A DNA stretch of 64,000 nucleotides, taken from assembly GCF_018403745.1 (NCBI RefSeq), contig NZ_BOVP01000002.1, positions 62,001 to 126,000 of the forward strand, written 5' to 3'. Below, piece after piece: positions 45,260 through 54,583 of the stretch (its first letter is position 1; every line of letters begins with the position of its first letter). A program made the position numbers and the translations under genes. The notes under the pieces are model-generated. The model saw only the letters and a program-made list of their open reading frames with translations, searched no databases and had not been told where the DNA came from. The DNA is from Lactococcus formosensis. Its GTDB lineage: Bacteria > Bacillota > Bacilli > Lactobacillales > Streptococcaceae.

Positions 45260-46427
45260 TTCTTTGGATTAAGCCTGTTGCCGAATCTTTCGCACTCAAA
45301 TCGTCATCTGCCAAATCATTACGATTAATCATAAACACTTTTTCATCCGCAAAAGCAATCAGTTCATCTTTATTATTACGAACCGAAACTTGCAGTTTTA
45401 ATTTCAAATCATTAACCTGACCAAGCTTGCAAGAATATACTGCCTTTTTTTGTCCCGACCCTTGAGTCATATAGTCAAGAGAGTTATCATTATAAATCCA
45501 GATATTACGGTCAACCTCTGTCATTGAAAAGGCAATATAAGTTTCAATATCTTTCTTTACATCATAGCTGATTTCAAATTTAATATCATCTTCTGGTGTT
45601 ATTTTAGAATCGTTGAGAATGTTAAGTTGAAGATTTTCAATTAAATCCTCCGCTGTTTCTGGTGTATCACCTTCCGCCACCTCTGTTTGTAAGTTATCTA
45701 AACTATACTGGTTAGCTACTTCATCAACATCTCCGGAAACTTTAACCAATCCTTTTTCAATGAGCACTGCTTTGTTACAGTATTTTTTAGCAGCACCCAT
45801 ATCGTGAGTAACAAGAATCGTCGTTTTTCCTGCAGCTTTACGTTCCAAGAAATAGTCGTTACATTTTCGTTGGAAAGATTCATCACCTACTGCCAATACT
45901 TCATCAAGGACCAAAATATCGCCTTCAGCCTTGATTGCCACAGAAAAGGCTAAACGTACCTGCATCCCTGATGAATAATTTTTTAGTTTTTGGTTCATAA
46001 ATTCATGCAATTCAGCAAAATCGACGATATCGTCATACATAGCATCTATTTCTGTTCTTGAGAAGCCAAGCATTGCACCATTCAGGTAAACATTTTCCCG
46101 ACCCGTTAACTCAGGGTTAAAACCTACGCCAAGTTCAATAAAGGAAACTAACTTACCATCTATTTCTACACTTCCTTGTTCAGGCGTGTATATTTGAGAT
46201 ATAATTTTTAAGAGCGTTGACTTACCCGAGCCATTACGACCCACAATTCCAAAGAAATCCCCCTTTTGGACTTCAAAAGAAATATCTTTCAGTACATGCT
46301 GTTCCTTATATCCCTTGATGCCACGTAAGCGATTAACCAGAAGAGTCCGCAAGCTATTTGTTGCTTCAGTTGGTAAACGGAAAAACTTGCTGACATGATC
46401 TATTTTTACTGCTATATTATCGTTCAT
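45237..46427 (-). CDS. rgpD: Rhamnan ABC exporter ATPase RgpD
   Basis: 396 residues. ABC domain (1-245) with Walker A GRNGSGKST, signature YSSGMQVRLAF, Walker B ILVLDEVLAVGD and the switch His (VTHDMG). A C-terminal domain (about 255-396) resembles the Wzt carbohydrate-binding module, which in O-antigen systems recognises the finished chain. Works with RgpC to export lipid-linked rhamnan. It shares one base with the end of rgpC. Confidence 0.92.
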   Translation of the reverse strand: MNDNIAVKIDHVSKFFRLPTEATNSLRTLLVNRLRGIKGYKEQHVLKDISFEVQKGDFFGIVGRNGSGKSTLLKIISQIYTPEQGSVEIDGKLVSFIELGVGFNPELTGRENVYLNGAMLGFSRTEIDAMYDDIVDFAELHEFMNQKLKNYSSGMQVRLAFSVAIKAEGDILVLDEVLAVGDESFQRKCNDYFLERKAAGKTTILVTHDMGAAKKYCNKAVLIEKGLVKVSGDVDEVANQYSLDNLQTEVAEGDTPETAEDLIENLQLNILNDSKITPEDDIKFEISYDVKKDIETYIAFSMTEVDRNIWIYNDNSLDYMTQGSGQKKAVYSCKLGQVNDLKLKLQVSVRNNKDELIAFADEKVFMINRNDLADDDLSAKDSATGLIQRNGGWKFG

Positions 46428-47236
46428 TATATAATCTCCGCAAATTTCTTAGCATTCTTTGTGAAAATAAAGAGGCCTAACCCAAATATGATGACAGGGA
46501 TAATATAAGGAATCACTACTATAAAAGGATTGTCTATCATTTGCCATACTGTGGGATTTGTATTATTACTAAACGTTAGAATATAACGCATATCTTGTAC
46601 AATCTGTGCCATTGGATTCATCATCAAAATTTTAGCAATTGTGGGATGCGTAGCTGATACTTGTGTAATGGGGTAAATGATAGGTGTACCATATAATCCT
46701 GCTTGCATGGCTACTTCCCATATAGGACCCAAGTCTCTAAAACGTACAAAAATTGTAGATAAGATAAAAGCGATACCTGTTGCAAAGAGTAGTAATTCAA
46801 AAATTAACGGAACCGCCCAAATAACAGTCCAAGACATTTGTACGCCATTCAAAAGAGCAAATATAATAACCACAATCAAACTGATAATCAAATTAATCAT
46901 TGCATTTGCTGCTACTGAAAAGATAACCACTTGCTTGGAAAAATTAATTTTACGTAATAAATCTCCGCGCGATACAATTGAAAGCATACCCATATTTGTT
47001 GTTTCTGCAAAGAAATTCCAAAGAGTCAATGCCAAAAGAAGTGCGACAGCAAAGTGAGGTACTGCTGATCCGAAACGCAAGAAGCGTACAAACACCATAT
47101 ACATAATTACAAAGAGCATGACAGGCTTAAGAATTGACCACAAATAACCAATGATGCTTCCTTGATATCTTAATTTAAAATCTGTTTTAATCAATTCTTT
47201 GAGTAGAATTTGGTTTCTACGGTTAAAGAAATTCAT
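46427..47236 (-). CDS. rgpC: Rhamnan ABC exporter permease RgpC
   Basis: 269 residues from the ATG at 47236 (MNFFNRRNQILLKELIK), behind GGAGGA; the frame is open 26 codons further upstream inside rgpB. ABC-2 type permease of six helices, of the Wzm/TagG class, with DFKLRYQGSIIGYLWSILKP at the start of helix 1. It forms the channel for polyrhamnose export. Confidence 0.92.
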   Translation of the reverse strand: MNFFNRRNQILLKELIKTDFKLRYQGSIIGYLWSILKPVMLFVIMYMVFVRFLRFGSAVPHFAVALLLALTLWNFFAETTNMGMLSIVSRGDLLRKINFSKQVVIFSVAANAMINLIISLIVVIIFALLNGVQMSWTVIWAVPLIFELLLFATGIAFILSTIFVRFRDLGPIWEVAMQAGLYGTPIIYPITQVSATHPTIAKILMMNPMAQIVQDMRYILTFSNNTNPTVWQMIDNPFIVVIPYIIPVIIFGLGLFIFTKNAKKFAEII

Positions 47237-47267
47237 AGAGTCCTCCGAGAATTTGCTGCTGCAAATT

Positions 47268-48224
47268 TTATTTAATATCCTTGCGATCCGAGCGCAGAAA
47301 GGCCTTGTAGGCAAATTTTGTAATAATCAAAGCGCGGAATATCCGTGTATGCCCTGATTTATTTTTACGCAAGTTATGCTTTTTAATCCAGGCACGTCGC
47401 GTTGCTTGATTCTGTTCTAAAATGCTTGTGTAGTTGTGAATCAAATCTCGATTTTCTTCTGAAATCTGTATATCTTCTTCAAGCAATTTTTTTGCTTGTT
47501 TTTGGCTTTCTATAATCAACCACCAATATTTTTTAAACCAAAGATTAGGACGAATCCATTTCTTGATCCTTTTATTAAATGTACGTGCCCCTAAAACATT
47601 ATCATCATGCTGACGATAGAGTATTGTGGGCTTGTCAATATAAATCAGTCCTTCTTGTGAAGCTGCTAAGAGCGCCAGGTACCAATCATGCATGATGATA
47701 TCAGAAGTATCTTTCCAAAGATTAATCAAAGCATTGTTTGCCATCATTGTACAACCAGTTACAGAATTTTCAGTAAGTTCTTGGACAAGTTTTGTATTGG
47801 CATGTCCCGATTGACTCTTAATCATTGAGTCATTTATTATATTCAAATCTTTATCAACAATTTTCAAATCTGTATAATAAAGTTTTGCCTTCTCATTATC
47901 CTGTTTAATCGCCTCATCAAGGATGGTTTGCAATTTTTCCGGTAGCCAAAAATCATCCTGATCACAGAAAAAATAGTAATCTGCCTGATTATATTTAGCT
48001 AGTTCATAAAAAGAATCAACCACACCTTTATTTTCAGCCTTAATCAGCTGAATCCGTTGGTCAAGTTGCGCATATGAAGCAACGATATCACACGTTCTAT
48101 CTTTTGAGCCATCATCTCGCACTAACAAATTCCATTCGGTGAAGCTTTGCTTCTGAATACTTTCTATTTGTTGACCAACATACTTTTCACCGTTGTATGT
48201 TGACAATAAAATATTAACTTTCAA
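47268..48224 (-). CDS. rgpB: Rhamnosyltransferase RgpB
   Basis: 318 residues from a TTG at 48224 (TTG AAA GTT, giving MKVNILLSTYNGEKYV), chosen because GAGGAGC lies 7 nt before it; the ATG at 48239 would have no site and adds five residues. GT2 domain with LLVRDDGSKDRT and YFFCDQDDFWLPEK, diagnostic of RgpB. It adds L-rhamnose to the growing rhamnan. Overlaps rgpA by 11 nt. Confidence 0.9.
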   Translation of the reverse strand: MKVNILLSTYNGEKYVGQQIESIQKQSFTEWNLLVRDDGSKDRTCDIVASYAQLDQRIQLIKAENKGVVDSFYELAKYNQADYYFFCDQDDFWLPEKLQTILDEAIKQDNEKAKLYYTDLKIVDKDLNIINDSMIKSQSGHANTKLVQELTENSVTGCTMMANNALINLWKDTSDIIMHDWYLALLAASQEGLIYIDKPTILYRQHDDNVLGARTFNKRIKKWIRPNLWFKKYWWLIIESQKQAKKLLEEDIQISEENRDLIHNYTSILEQNQATRRAWIKKHNLRKNKSGHTRIFRALIITKFAYKAFLRSDRKDIK

Positions 48225-49362
48225 CAAAAAGCTCCTCATACTGGGTACAAATCATGTCCCACATATATTTTTCCTGAATCCTACTTCTTGATCTTTTTTG
48301 TAGGTCATCTCGTTCCATATCACTCAAGTTTTCAACTTGTTCTATTTTTTCAGTTAACTCATTTTTAGAGAAATAAAGCACTGTATCCCCTGCTGTTTCA
48401 CGATTAAAATTGACATCTAAAACGAGATTAACCGAAGTTGACCACATCGCTTCAAGAAGCCCTGGATTGGTCCCTCCCACTTCATGTCCATGCAGGTATG
48501 CAAATGCATGTTCTCGTATATACCTCAATTCATTTTGATCATATACTGTTCCAACAAATTTTATACGCTTGTCTTGGTCAAATTTTGTTTTTTGAAGAAG
48601 TGCTTCATAAAAACCATTTCCTTCATAGTTAGTGATAATTACCAAGTCATTTTCCGTGTTTGATGCCATAAAACTACGAATCAGTATCTCGTAATTATTT
48701 TCAGGGACAAAACGCCCTACAATCAAATAGTAATCTTTAACATCAAATTTTTCTAAAGTTGTAGAAAAATCCAAACTCGACATCTCTGTTTCAGTACCAT
48801 AGGCAATAATTTTAGATTTAACAGGACCATATTCTTCCGTTAAATATTCTTTGATTCCTACATTATCAGAAATAATTAAATCTGCATATTTAACCATTTT
48901 TTTCTCAGCAAACTTAAGGTACTTGCGAACCGGGGCCGTCCACTTGGTACGGCGCCACTCCAGCCCATCAGGATTTACAAAAAGCTTCCCACCTATACGA
49001 TGTATTTTTTTTGCATAGGTACCAATAACTCCACCGATAGTATTCCCTAGAATATAAAAGATAGGATTTTTTATTCCTTCTTGTTTAATGATTTCTAGGG
49101 ATTTTTTTATAGCTAAAATATCGTATGCGATAACACGAGCTGGACCGATCTTAGGAACATCTATAGCAAAACAATCTGCTCCTAAGTAGTCAAAATGTCC
49201 ATCCGAAAGACGAGCCAAATCGGAATTCTCGCTTTGACAAGCTACATGATATTTAATATTTTCGTTTTTTTGATGTTTAACAAGTTCTTCCACAAAAGTT
49301 TCAAAACCGCCATATTTCGCAGGGAGTCCACGACTCCCAATAATAAAAATATGTTTTACCAT
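48214..49362 (-). CDS. rgpA: Rhamnosyltransferase RgpA
   Basis: 382 residues. GT4-type enzyme with the N-terminal DUF1972-like domain (FIIGSRGLPAKYGGFETFVEEL), then YGTETEMSS and the C-terminal GGTNPGLLEAMWS donor-binding motif. RgpA transfers the first rhamnose to lipid-linked GlcNAc, starting the backbone. First rgp gene after rmlD. Confidence 0.93.
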   Translation of the reverse strand: MVKHIFIIGSRGLPAKYGGFETFVEELVKHQKNENIKYHVACQSENSDLARLSDGHFDYLGADCFAIDVPKIGPARVIAYDILAIKKSLEIIKQEGIKNPIFYILGNTIGGVIGTYAKKIHRIGGKLFVNPDGLEWRRTKWTAPVRKYLKFAEKKMVKYADLIISDNVGIKEYLTEEYGPVKSKIIAYGTETEMSSLDFSTTLEKFDVKDYYLIVGRFVPENNYEILIRSFMASNTENDLVIITNYEGNGFYEALLQKTKFDQDKRIKFVGTVYDQNELRYIREHAFAYLHGHEVGGTNPGLLEAMWSTSVNLVLDVNFNRETAGDTVLYFSKNELTEKIEQVENLSDMERDDLQKRSRSRIQEKYMWDMICTQYEELFVES

Positions 49363-49416
49363 AATACTTATAGCCTCTCAAAACGAGAATTCTGCCGTTT
49401 CCGACAGAATATCGTT

Positions 49417-50316
49417 TTATTTCTTATTAATATCGCCTTTTACACCAGATTTATCTGGACGTAAATCACCTTTTGCAACCATTTGAGCTAAAGCATCTTG
49501 CCATGACGGAATTTTAAATCCAGTGGCTTTTGTTTTCTCTAGGCTCATTGTAGAATTGAAAGGACGTTTTGCTTTTGCTGGAAAAGCGCTTGAATCAACA
49601 GGTGTTACCTTTGTTTCTGTATCTTTCAGTATTTCCGACGCAAAATCAAACCAAGTCACATCTTCATCTGTTGCAGCATCATTTGTTAAGTGATAGTAAC
49701 CAAAGTTTACATCATTGTCAACCAAGTAAACCATGAACTCTGCTAAGGTACGTGTCCATGTAGGGCGACCATGCTGATCATTTACCACTGTCAATGTATC
49801 ATGCGTTTTCGCTAAGTTTTGCATAGTAAAAACGAAATTATGTCCGTAGTTACCAAATACCCAAGCGGTACGAATCGTATAAAATTTCACTCCTGATTCT
49901 TCCACCGCAAGTTCACCTAATCGTTTTGTACGACCATATTCAGATTGTGGATCAGCTGGAGCATCAACTTCCCATTCTTGACCAACAGGTAAATCGCCAT
50001 TGAAAACATAGTCTGTTGAAATATAAACAAGTGTTGCTCCAACGCGAGCCGCTGCCTCAGCCACATGACGTGTGCCATCAACATTAATTTTTTCGTTGAG
50101 TGCTTTGCCTTCATCTTCGGCTTTGTCTACAGCAGTGTATGCAGCACAGTGATAAACCAATTCTGGCTTATTTTTGTCAAAGAAAGTATCAACAGCAGCT
50201 TTGTCTGTAATGTCAAGTTCATTGACATCTGCTGCAAAGTATTTTACATCACGTTCATCAAGAAGATGGCGTAACTCGGTACCAAGTTGACCATTTCCAC
50301 CAGTAATTAAAATCAT
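49417..50316 (-). CDS. rmlD: dTDP-4-dehydrorhamnose reductase
   Basis: 299 residues, short-chain dehydrogenase fold: MILITGGNGQLGTEL (NAD(P)H-binding loop), ISTDYVFNGDL and the catalytic YGRTKRLGE (YxxxK). It makes dTDP-L-rhamnose, the final step of the pathway. 15 nt after rmlB. Confidence 0.96.
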   Translation of the reverse strand: MILITGGNGQLGTELRHLLDERDVKYFAADVNELDITDKAAVDTFFDKNKPELVYHCAAYTAVDKAEDEGKALNEKINVDGTRHVAEAAARVGATLVYISTDYVFNGDLPVGQEWEVDAPADPQSEYGRTKRLGELAVEESGVKFYTIRTAWVFGNYGHNFVFTMQNLAKTHDTLTVVNDQHGRPTWTRTLAEFMVYLVDNDVNFGYYHLTNDAATDEDVTWFDFASEILKDTETKVTPVDSSAFPAKAKRPFNSTMSLEKTKATGFKIPSWQDALAQMVAKGDLRPDKSGVKGDINKK

Positions 50317-50331
50317 ATTTATTCCTTTATC

Positions 50332-51396
<1,065 letters not shown>

Positions 51397-51654
51397 TTAT
51401 TGCAAGCGATAGTCTTGTCTGAATTTCTGTGCTGAAACGATTTTTAAATATTTGCCGTTAAACACCAGAAATTCATCTTGAGCAGCGTTAATTTTGATTA
51501 GTCCACCAGTATTAACAATACGTAATGTTTTATCATTTAACCAAGAAAATCCACCTGAAGCAAAGGCCTTCTTTACCCATACAGGCTGCTCGTTATCTTT
51601 ATTCACTTGCCAAAACTCTAGTACTTTTTTACTTTGTAGATGTTTCGCTTTCAT
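51397..51654 (-). CDS. Small hypothetical protein between rmlC and rmlB
   Basis: 85 residues, no recognised family. No membrane helix or signal peptide; basic N-terminus (MKAKHLQSKKVLEFWQV), a WVKKAFASGGFSWLND middle and a LVFNGKYLKIVSAQKF beta-rich end, suggesting a small soluble beta fold. It overlaps no neighbour: 1 nt after rmlC and 21 nt before rmlB, so it is co-translated with the dTDP-rhamnose enzymes. It could be a pathway regulator or a bystander. Confidence 0.65.
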   Translation of the reverse strand: MKAKHLQSKKVLEFWQVNKDNEQPVWVKKAFASGGFSWLNDKTLRIVNTGGLIKINAAQDEFLVFNGKYLKIVSAQKFRQDYRLQ

Positions 51655-51655
51655 G

Positions 51656-52252
51656 TTAACCGAGTAAATCTGCAGTCAAGGGTTTTACATCTGTAAGCAG
51701 TGGATGATTTTTATCTGCTTCACTCACTTCAGCATTGGCAAGGTCTTCCCATTCAATGCCTAAAGTTGGATCTGCATAATTGACGAAGGCGTATTTTGGC
51801 TTAAGCTCCAAAGCCCAGTAGTCATTAACTAAGTAAGAGTAAGAAACGGTATCACTTAAAACTTGGAAGCCATTGGCAACGCCACGTGGTACAAAAATAC
51901 CCTTGCTGGCATCAATCACTGTTTGATAAACCTGACCAAAGCTCTCACCTTCACGAAGGTCTACCCATGAGCCTAGAACACGCCCGCCATCCGCTACGGA
52001 AATGTATTTGTCCCATGGTTCTGCATGCAACCCTCGCAAAACATTCTTACGTGAGAAAGAAACGTTATTTTGTAACTTTCCTTCTGCGAAGAATTTTTCT
52101 GGGAAACCGAGTGGGAGCATTTTTTCTTTTTGAAAGTTTTCTTTAAACCAGCCGCGATTATCACCATGAACCGGGATGTCAAATTCTAACATACCTGGAA
52201 TAGCTTCGATTTTGCGTGCTGCGAGTTCTTTTCCAAAAAAGTTATCCGTCAT
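51656..52252 (-). CDS. rmlC: dTDP-4-dehydrorhamnose 3,5-epimerase
   Basis: 198 residues, cupin fold, with GDNRGWFKENFQKEKM, the catalytic His in LRGLHAEPWDKY, and FVPRGVANGFQVLSD. It is the longer Gram-positive form. It abuts rmlA (start 52252, rmlA stop 52253). Confidence 0.94.
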   Translation of the reverse strand: MTDNFFGKELAARKIEAIPGMLEFDIPVHGDNRGWFKENFQKEKMLPLGFPEKFFAEGKLQNNVSFSRKNVLRGLHAEPWDKYISVADGGRVLGSWVDLREGESFGQVYQTVIDASKGIFVPRGVANGFQVLSDTVSYSYLVNDYWALELKPKYAFVNYADPTLGIEWEDLANAEVSEADKNHPLLTDVKPLTADLLG

Positions 52253-53122
52253 TTATTTCTCACCTACTAATTTAAGTAAATATTTACCGTATGCGTTTTT
52301 CTTAAGCGGTTGCGCAAGTTCACGTACAGCTTCTTCCGAAATGTAGCCCATACGCCACGCAATTTCTTCAAGGTTAGCAACCATAACGTTTTGCATACGT
52401 TGAACTGTTTCAATATATTGCGCTGCTTCAAGCAAACTTTCATGTGTCCCTGTATCGAGCCATGCAAAACCACGCCCCATAAGTTCGACAGAGAGATCAC
52501 CTCGTTCAAGATAGGCCTTATTCACATCCGTGATTTCCAACTCTCCACGTGGTGAAGGTTTGATGTTTTTCGCAATCTCTACAACATCATTATCGTAGAA
52601 ATAAAGCCCTGTTACAGCATAGTCAGATTTTGGCACTTCTGGCTTTTCTTCAATCGAAACAGCATTCATGTCTTTGTCAAACTCGACAACGCCAAAGCGC
52701 TCTGGATCTGGCACTTGATATCCGAACACAGTTGCTCCTTTTTCTTTGGCTGCAGCTGCTTGGAGTAGCTTAGACATTCCTGGGCCATGATAAATATTGT
52801 CTCCTAAAATAAGAGCAACCGAATCATCACCAATAAAGTCCTCACCGATGATGAAAGCTTGAGCCAAACCATCTGGACTTGGTTGAACAGCGTACTGTAA
52901 ATTAAGACCAAATTCAGAACCATCTTGCAAGAGTTCTTGGAAACGCGGTGTATCTTCTGGTGTTGAGATAATCAAAATATCTTTGATTCCAGCCAACATC
53001 AATGTAGATAGCGGATAATAAATCATTGGTTTATCATAGACGGGCATCAATTGTTTACTTGCTGCACGAGTCAGTGGATACAAACGCGTTCCTGATCCGC
53101 CTGCTAAAATAATCCCTTTCAT
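52253..53122 (-). CDS. rmlA: Glucose-1-phosphate thymidylyltransferase
   Basis: 289 residues from the ATG at 53122 ([18 protein letters not shown]), behind GAGG; an ATG four codons upstream is in the same frame but less well placed. Signature GGSGTRLYP, with LGDNIYHG and [13 protein letters not shown]. First step of dTDP-rhamnose synthesis and first gene of the rml-rgp operon. Confidence 0.96.
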   Translation of the reverse strand: MKGIILAGGSGTRLYPLTRAASKQLMPVYDKPMIYYPLSTLMLAGIKDILIISTPEDTPRFQELLQDGSEFGLNLQYAVQPSPDGLAQAFIIGEDFIGDDSVALILGDNIYHGPGMSKLLQAAAAKEKGATVFGYQVPDPERFGVVEFDKDMNAVSIEEKPEVPKSDYAVTGLYFYDNDVVEIAKNIKPSPRGELEITDVNKAYLERGDLSVELMGRGFAWLDTGTHESLLEAAQYIETVQRMQNVMVANLEEIAWRMGYISEEAVRELAQPLKKNAYGKYLLKLVGEK

Positions 53123-53164
53123 GAGGTACCTCACTTTGTTTTTTTATTATAGTTAATCAGCACA

Positions 53165-53173
53165 ATTATAGCA
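53165..53173 (-). promoter_or_regulatory. Promoter of the rml-rgp operon
   Basis: Extended TGC-TATAAT on the minus strand (hexamer 53165-53170), with a poor ATGAAA at the -35 position. The leader is about 35 nt. Confidence 0.65.
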
Positions 53174-53205
53174 TAAATTTTGTTTTATTTCATTCTAATT
53201 CGCTG

Positions 53206-53221
53206 CGTGAAGCATTTCACG
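53206..53221. repeat. Inverted repeat between divergent promoters
   Basis: CGTGAA-GCAT-TTCACG, a perfect 6-bp inverted repeat lying between the rmlA promoter and the -10 box of the divergent GT4 gene. It may be an operator for both; no regulator is identified. Confidence 0.4.
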
Positions 53222-53236
53222 TTACAATTAAGATTG

Positions 53237-53245
53237 TGTTATAAT
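53237..53245 (+). promoter_or_regulatory. Promoter of the divergent GT4 gene
   Basis: TGT-TATAAT (hexamer 53240-53245), an extended -10 box, followed by a leader of about 90 nt that ends in AAGGAGG before the ATG at 53342. Confidence 0.6.
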
Positions 53246-53341
53246 GGTGAAGAATTTAACTATATCATACTCAAAATCAAAGCAATATTTCTAAATGAAA
53301 GAGCAGAAGAGAGGTTTGTGAGTTTCAAATAAGGAGGCGAG

Positions 53342-54490
53342 ATGACCCGAACAGTCGCTTTTTTTAGTGGCTTCTATGTCCCATTTTTTGGTGGCATCGA
53401 AAGATACACTTATAATATTTCAAAAAAATTGGTAGCTCGCGGTTATCGAGTAATCGTTATAACCTCGAAACATTCAGATGACCTTTGTGATGAATCTATT
53501 GAGGATGGGATTAAAATATACCGACTTCCTATCTACAATTTTGGCAAGAAACGCTACCCATTCCTCAAAAAAAACAAAACATATAAAGAATTATTAAAGA
53601 AAATTAAAGCAGAAAACATTGATTATTTTGTTATCAATACTCGTTTCCAACTCCCTTCATTACTTGGAGCAAAAATAGCAAAAGAGCAAGGAAAGCAAGC
53701 TATAGTTACAGAGCATGGGACAACCTATCTTACGACCAATAATAAATTTTTAGATAAAATATTGAACATCATCGAAAAGCTTCTGATTGCTCGAGTTAAA
53801 AAGAATTCCAAAATATTCTATGGTGTCTCTCAGGAAGCAGCTGATTGGTTGTCAGAGTTTGCTATAAAATCCAAGGGTGTCCTTTATAACGCTATTGACA
53901 GCAATGATTTTTCAAAATATTTCAAGAATAAAAAAACTGAAAACAAAATAAAAATTAGTTATGCCGGTCGTTTGCAGCCCCACTTTAAAGGTGTAGAAAC
54001 TCTTTTAGCGGCTTTTAGCAAACTTTCCAAAGAATTTGATAACCTAGAATTAACAATAGCTGGTGATGGACCTATTTATCAAGATATGGTAGCAAAATAC
54101 CCTCAAGAAAACATTATATTTTTAGGAGAGATTTCTCATGATGGGGTAATGCAAATGAACAGTGAATCTGATATCTTTGTTTTACTTTCAAAAATTGAGG
54201 GATTTTCCACGGCTTTACTCGAAGCAGGCCTCTTAAAAAATGCACTTATAACAACAAATGTAGGTGGAGCAAGAGAACTTCTTCCAAATGATTCCTACGG
54301 ATTCGTTATCGAAAACAACGAACAAGCTTTAATAGATGCCCTAAGACATCTCATTACTCATCCAGAAAAGCGCAAAAGTATGCAGGAAAAAACATCCACG
54401 CATATTATGAAAAATTTCACTTGGGAAATAACAGCTAATGCTTTTGAAACAGCTTTTTCTGAATTAGACGAGTTAGACAAGAAGCTTTAG
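53342..54490 (+). CDS. Family 4 glycosyltransferase
   Basis: 382 residues, GT-B fold. N-terminal FYVPFFGGIERYTYNISKKL with the Gly-rich acceptor loop, C-terminal ISYAGRLQPHFKGVETLL, and LSKIEGFSTALLEAGL with the EX7E donor-binding pattern. No membrane helix. Divergent from the rml-rgp operon with its own promoter; probably adds a sugar to a wall polysaccharide or glycolipid. Acceptor unknown. Confidence 0.85.
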   Translation: MTRTVAFFSGFYVPFFGGIERYTYNISKKLVARGYRVIVITSKHSDDLCDESIEDGIKIYRLPIYNFGKKRYPFLKKNKTYKELLKKIKAENIDYFVINTRFQLPSLLGAKIAKEQGKQAIVTEHGTTYLTTNNKFLDKILNIIEKLLIARVKKNSKIFYGVSQEAADWLSEFAIKSKGVLYNAIDSNDFSKYFKNKKTENKIKISYAGRLQPHFKGVETLLAAFSKLSKEFDNLELTIAGDGPIYQDMVAKYPQENIIFLGEISHDGVMQMNSESDIFVLLSKIEGFSTALLEAGLLKNALITTNVGGARELLPNDSYGFVIENNEQALIDALRHLITHPEKRKSMQEKTSTHIMKNFTWEITANAFETAFSELDELDKKL

Positions 54491-54494
54491 TAAT

Positions 54495-54532
54495 AAAAAA
54501 ACCAGTCAGAAAATTTTCTCAACTGTTTTTTT
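54495..54532 (+). terminator. Terminator of the GT4 gene
   Basis: CAGT..AGAAAATTTTCT..ACTG forms an interrupted stem (about 54503-54525) followed by seven Ts. Confidence 0.6.
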
Positions 54533-54548
54533 ATATGCGAATGACAAA

Positions 54549-54576
54549 AGGTACTTTCCTCAGAGTATCTTTTTTG
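54549..54576. terminator. Terminator between convergent GT4 and P-type ATPase genes
   Basis: AGGTACT (54549-54555) pairs with AGTATCT (54564-54570); Ts flank it on both strands, so it may serve both genes. Confidence 0.55.
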
Positions 54577-54583
54577 TGTTCCT

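Noticed and set aside
53206..53221. CGTGAA/TTCACG repeat as a parS site.
   Set aside because: The half-sites are in inverted order relative to parS, with a GCAT insert. Kept only as an unexplained repeat.
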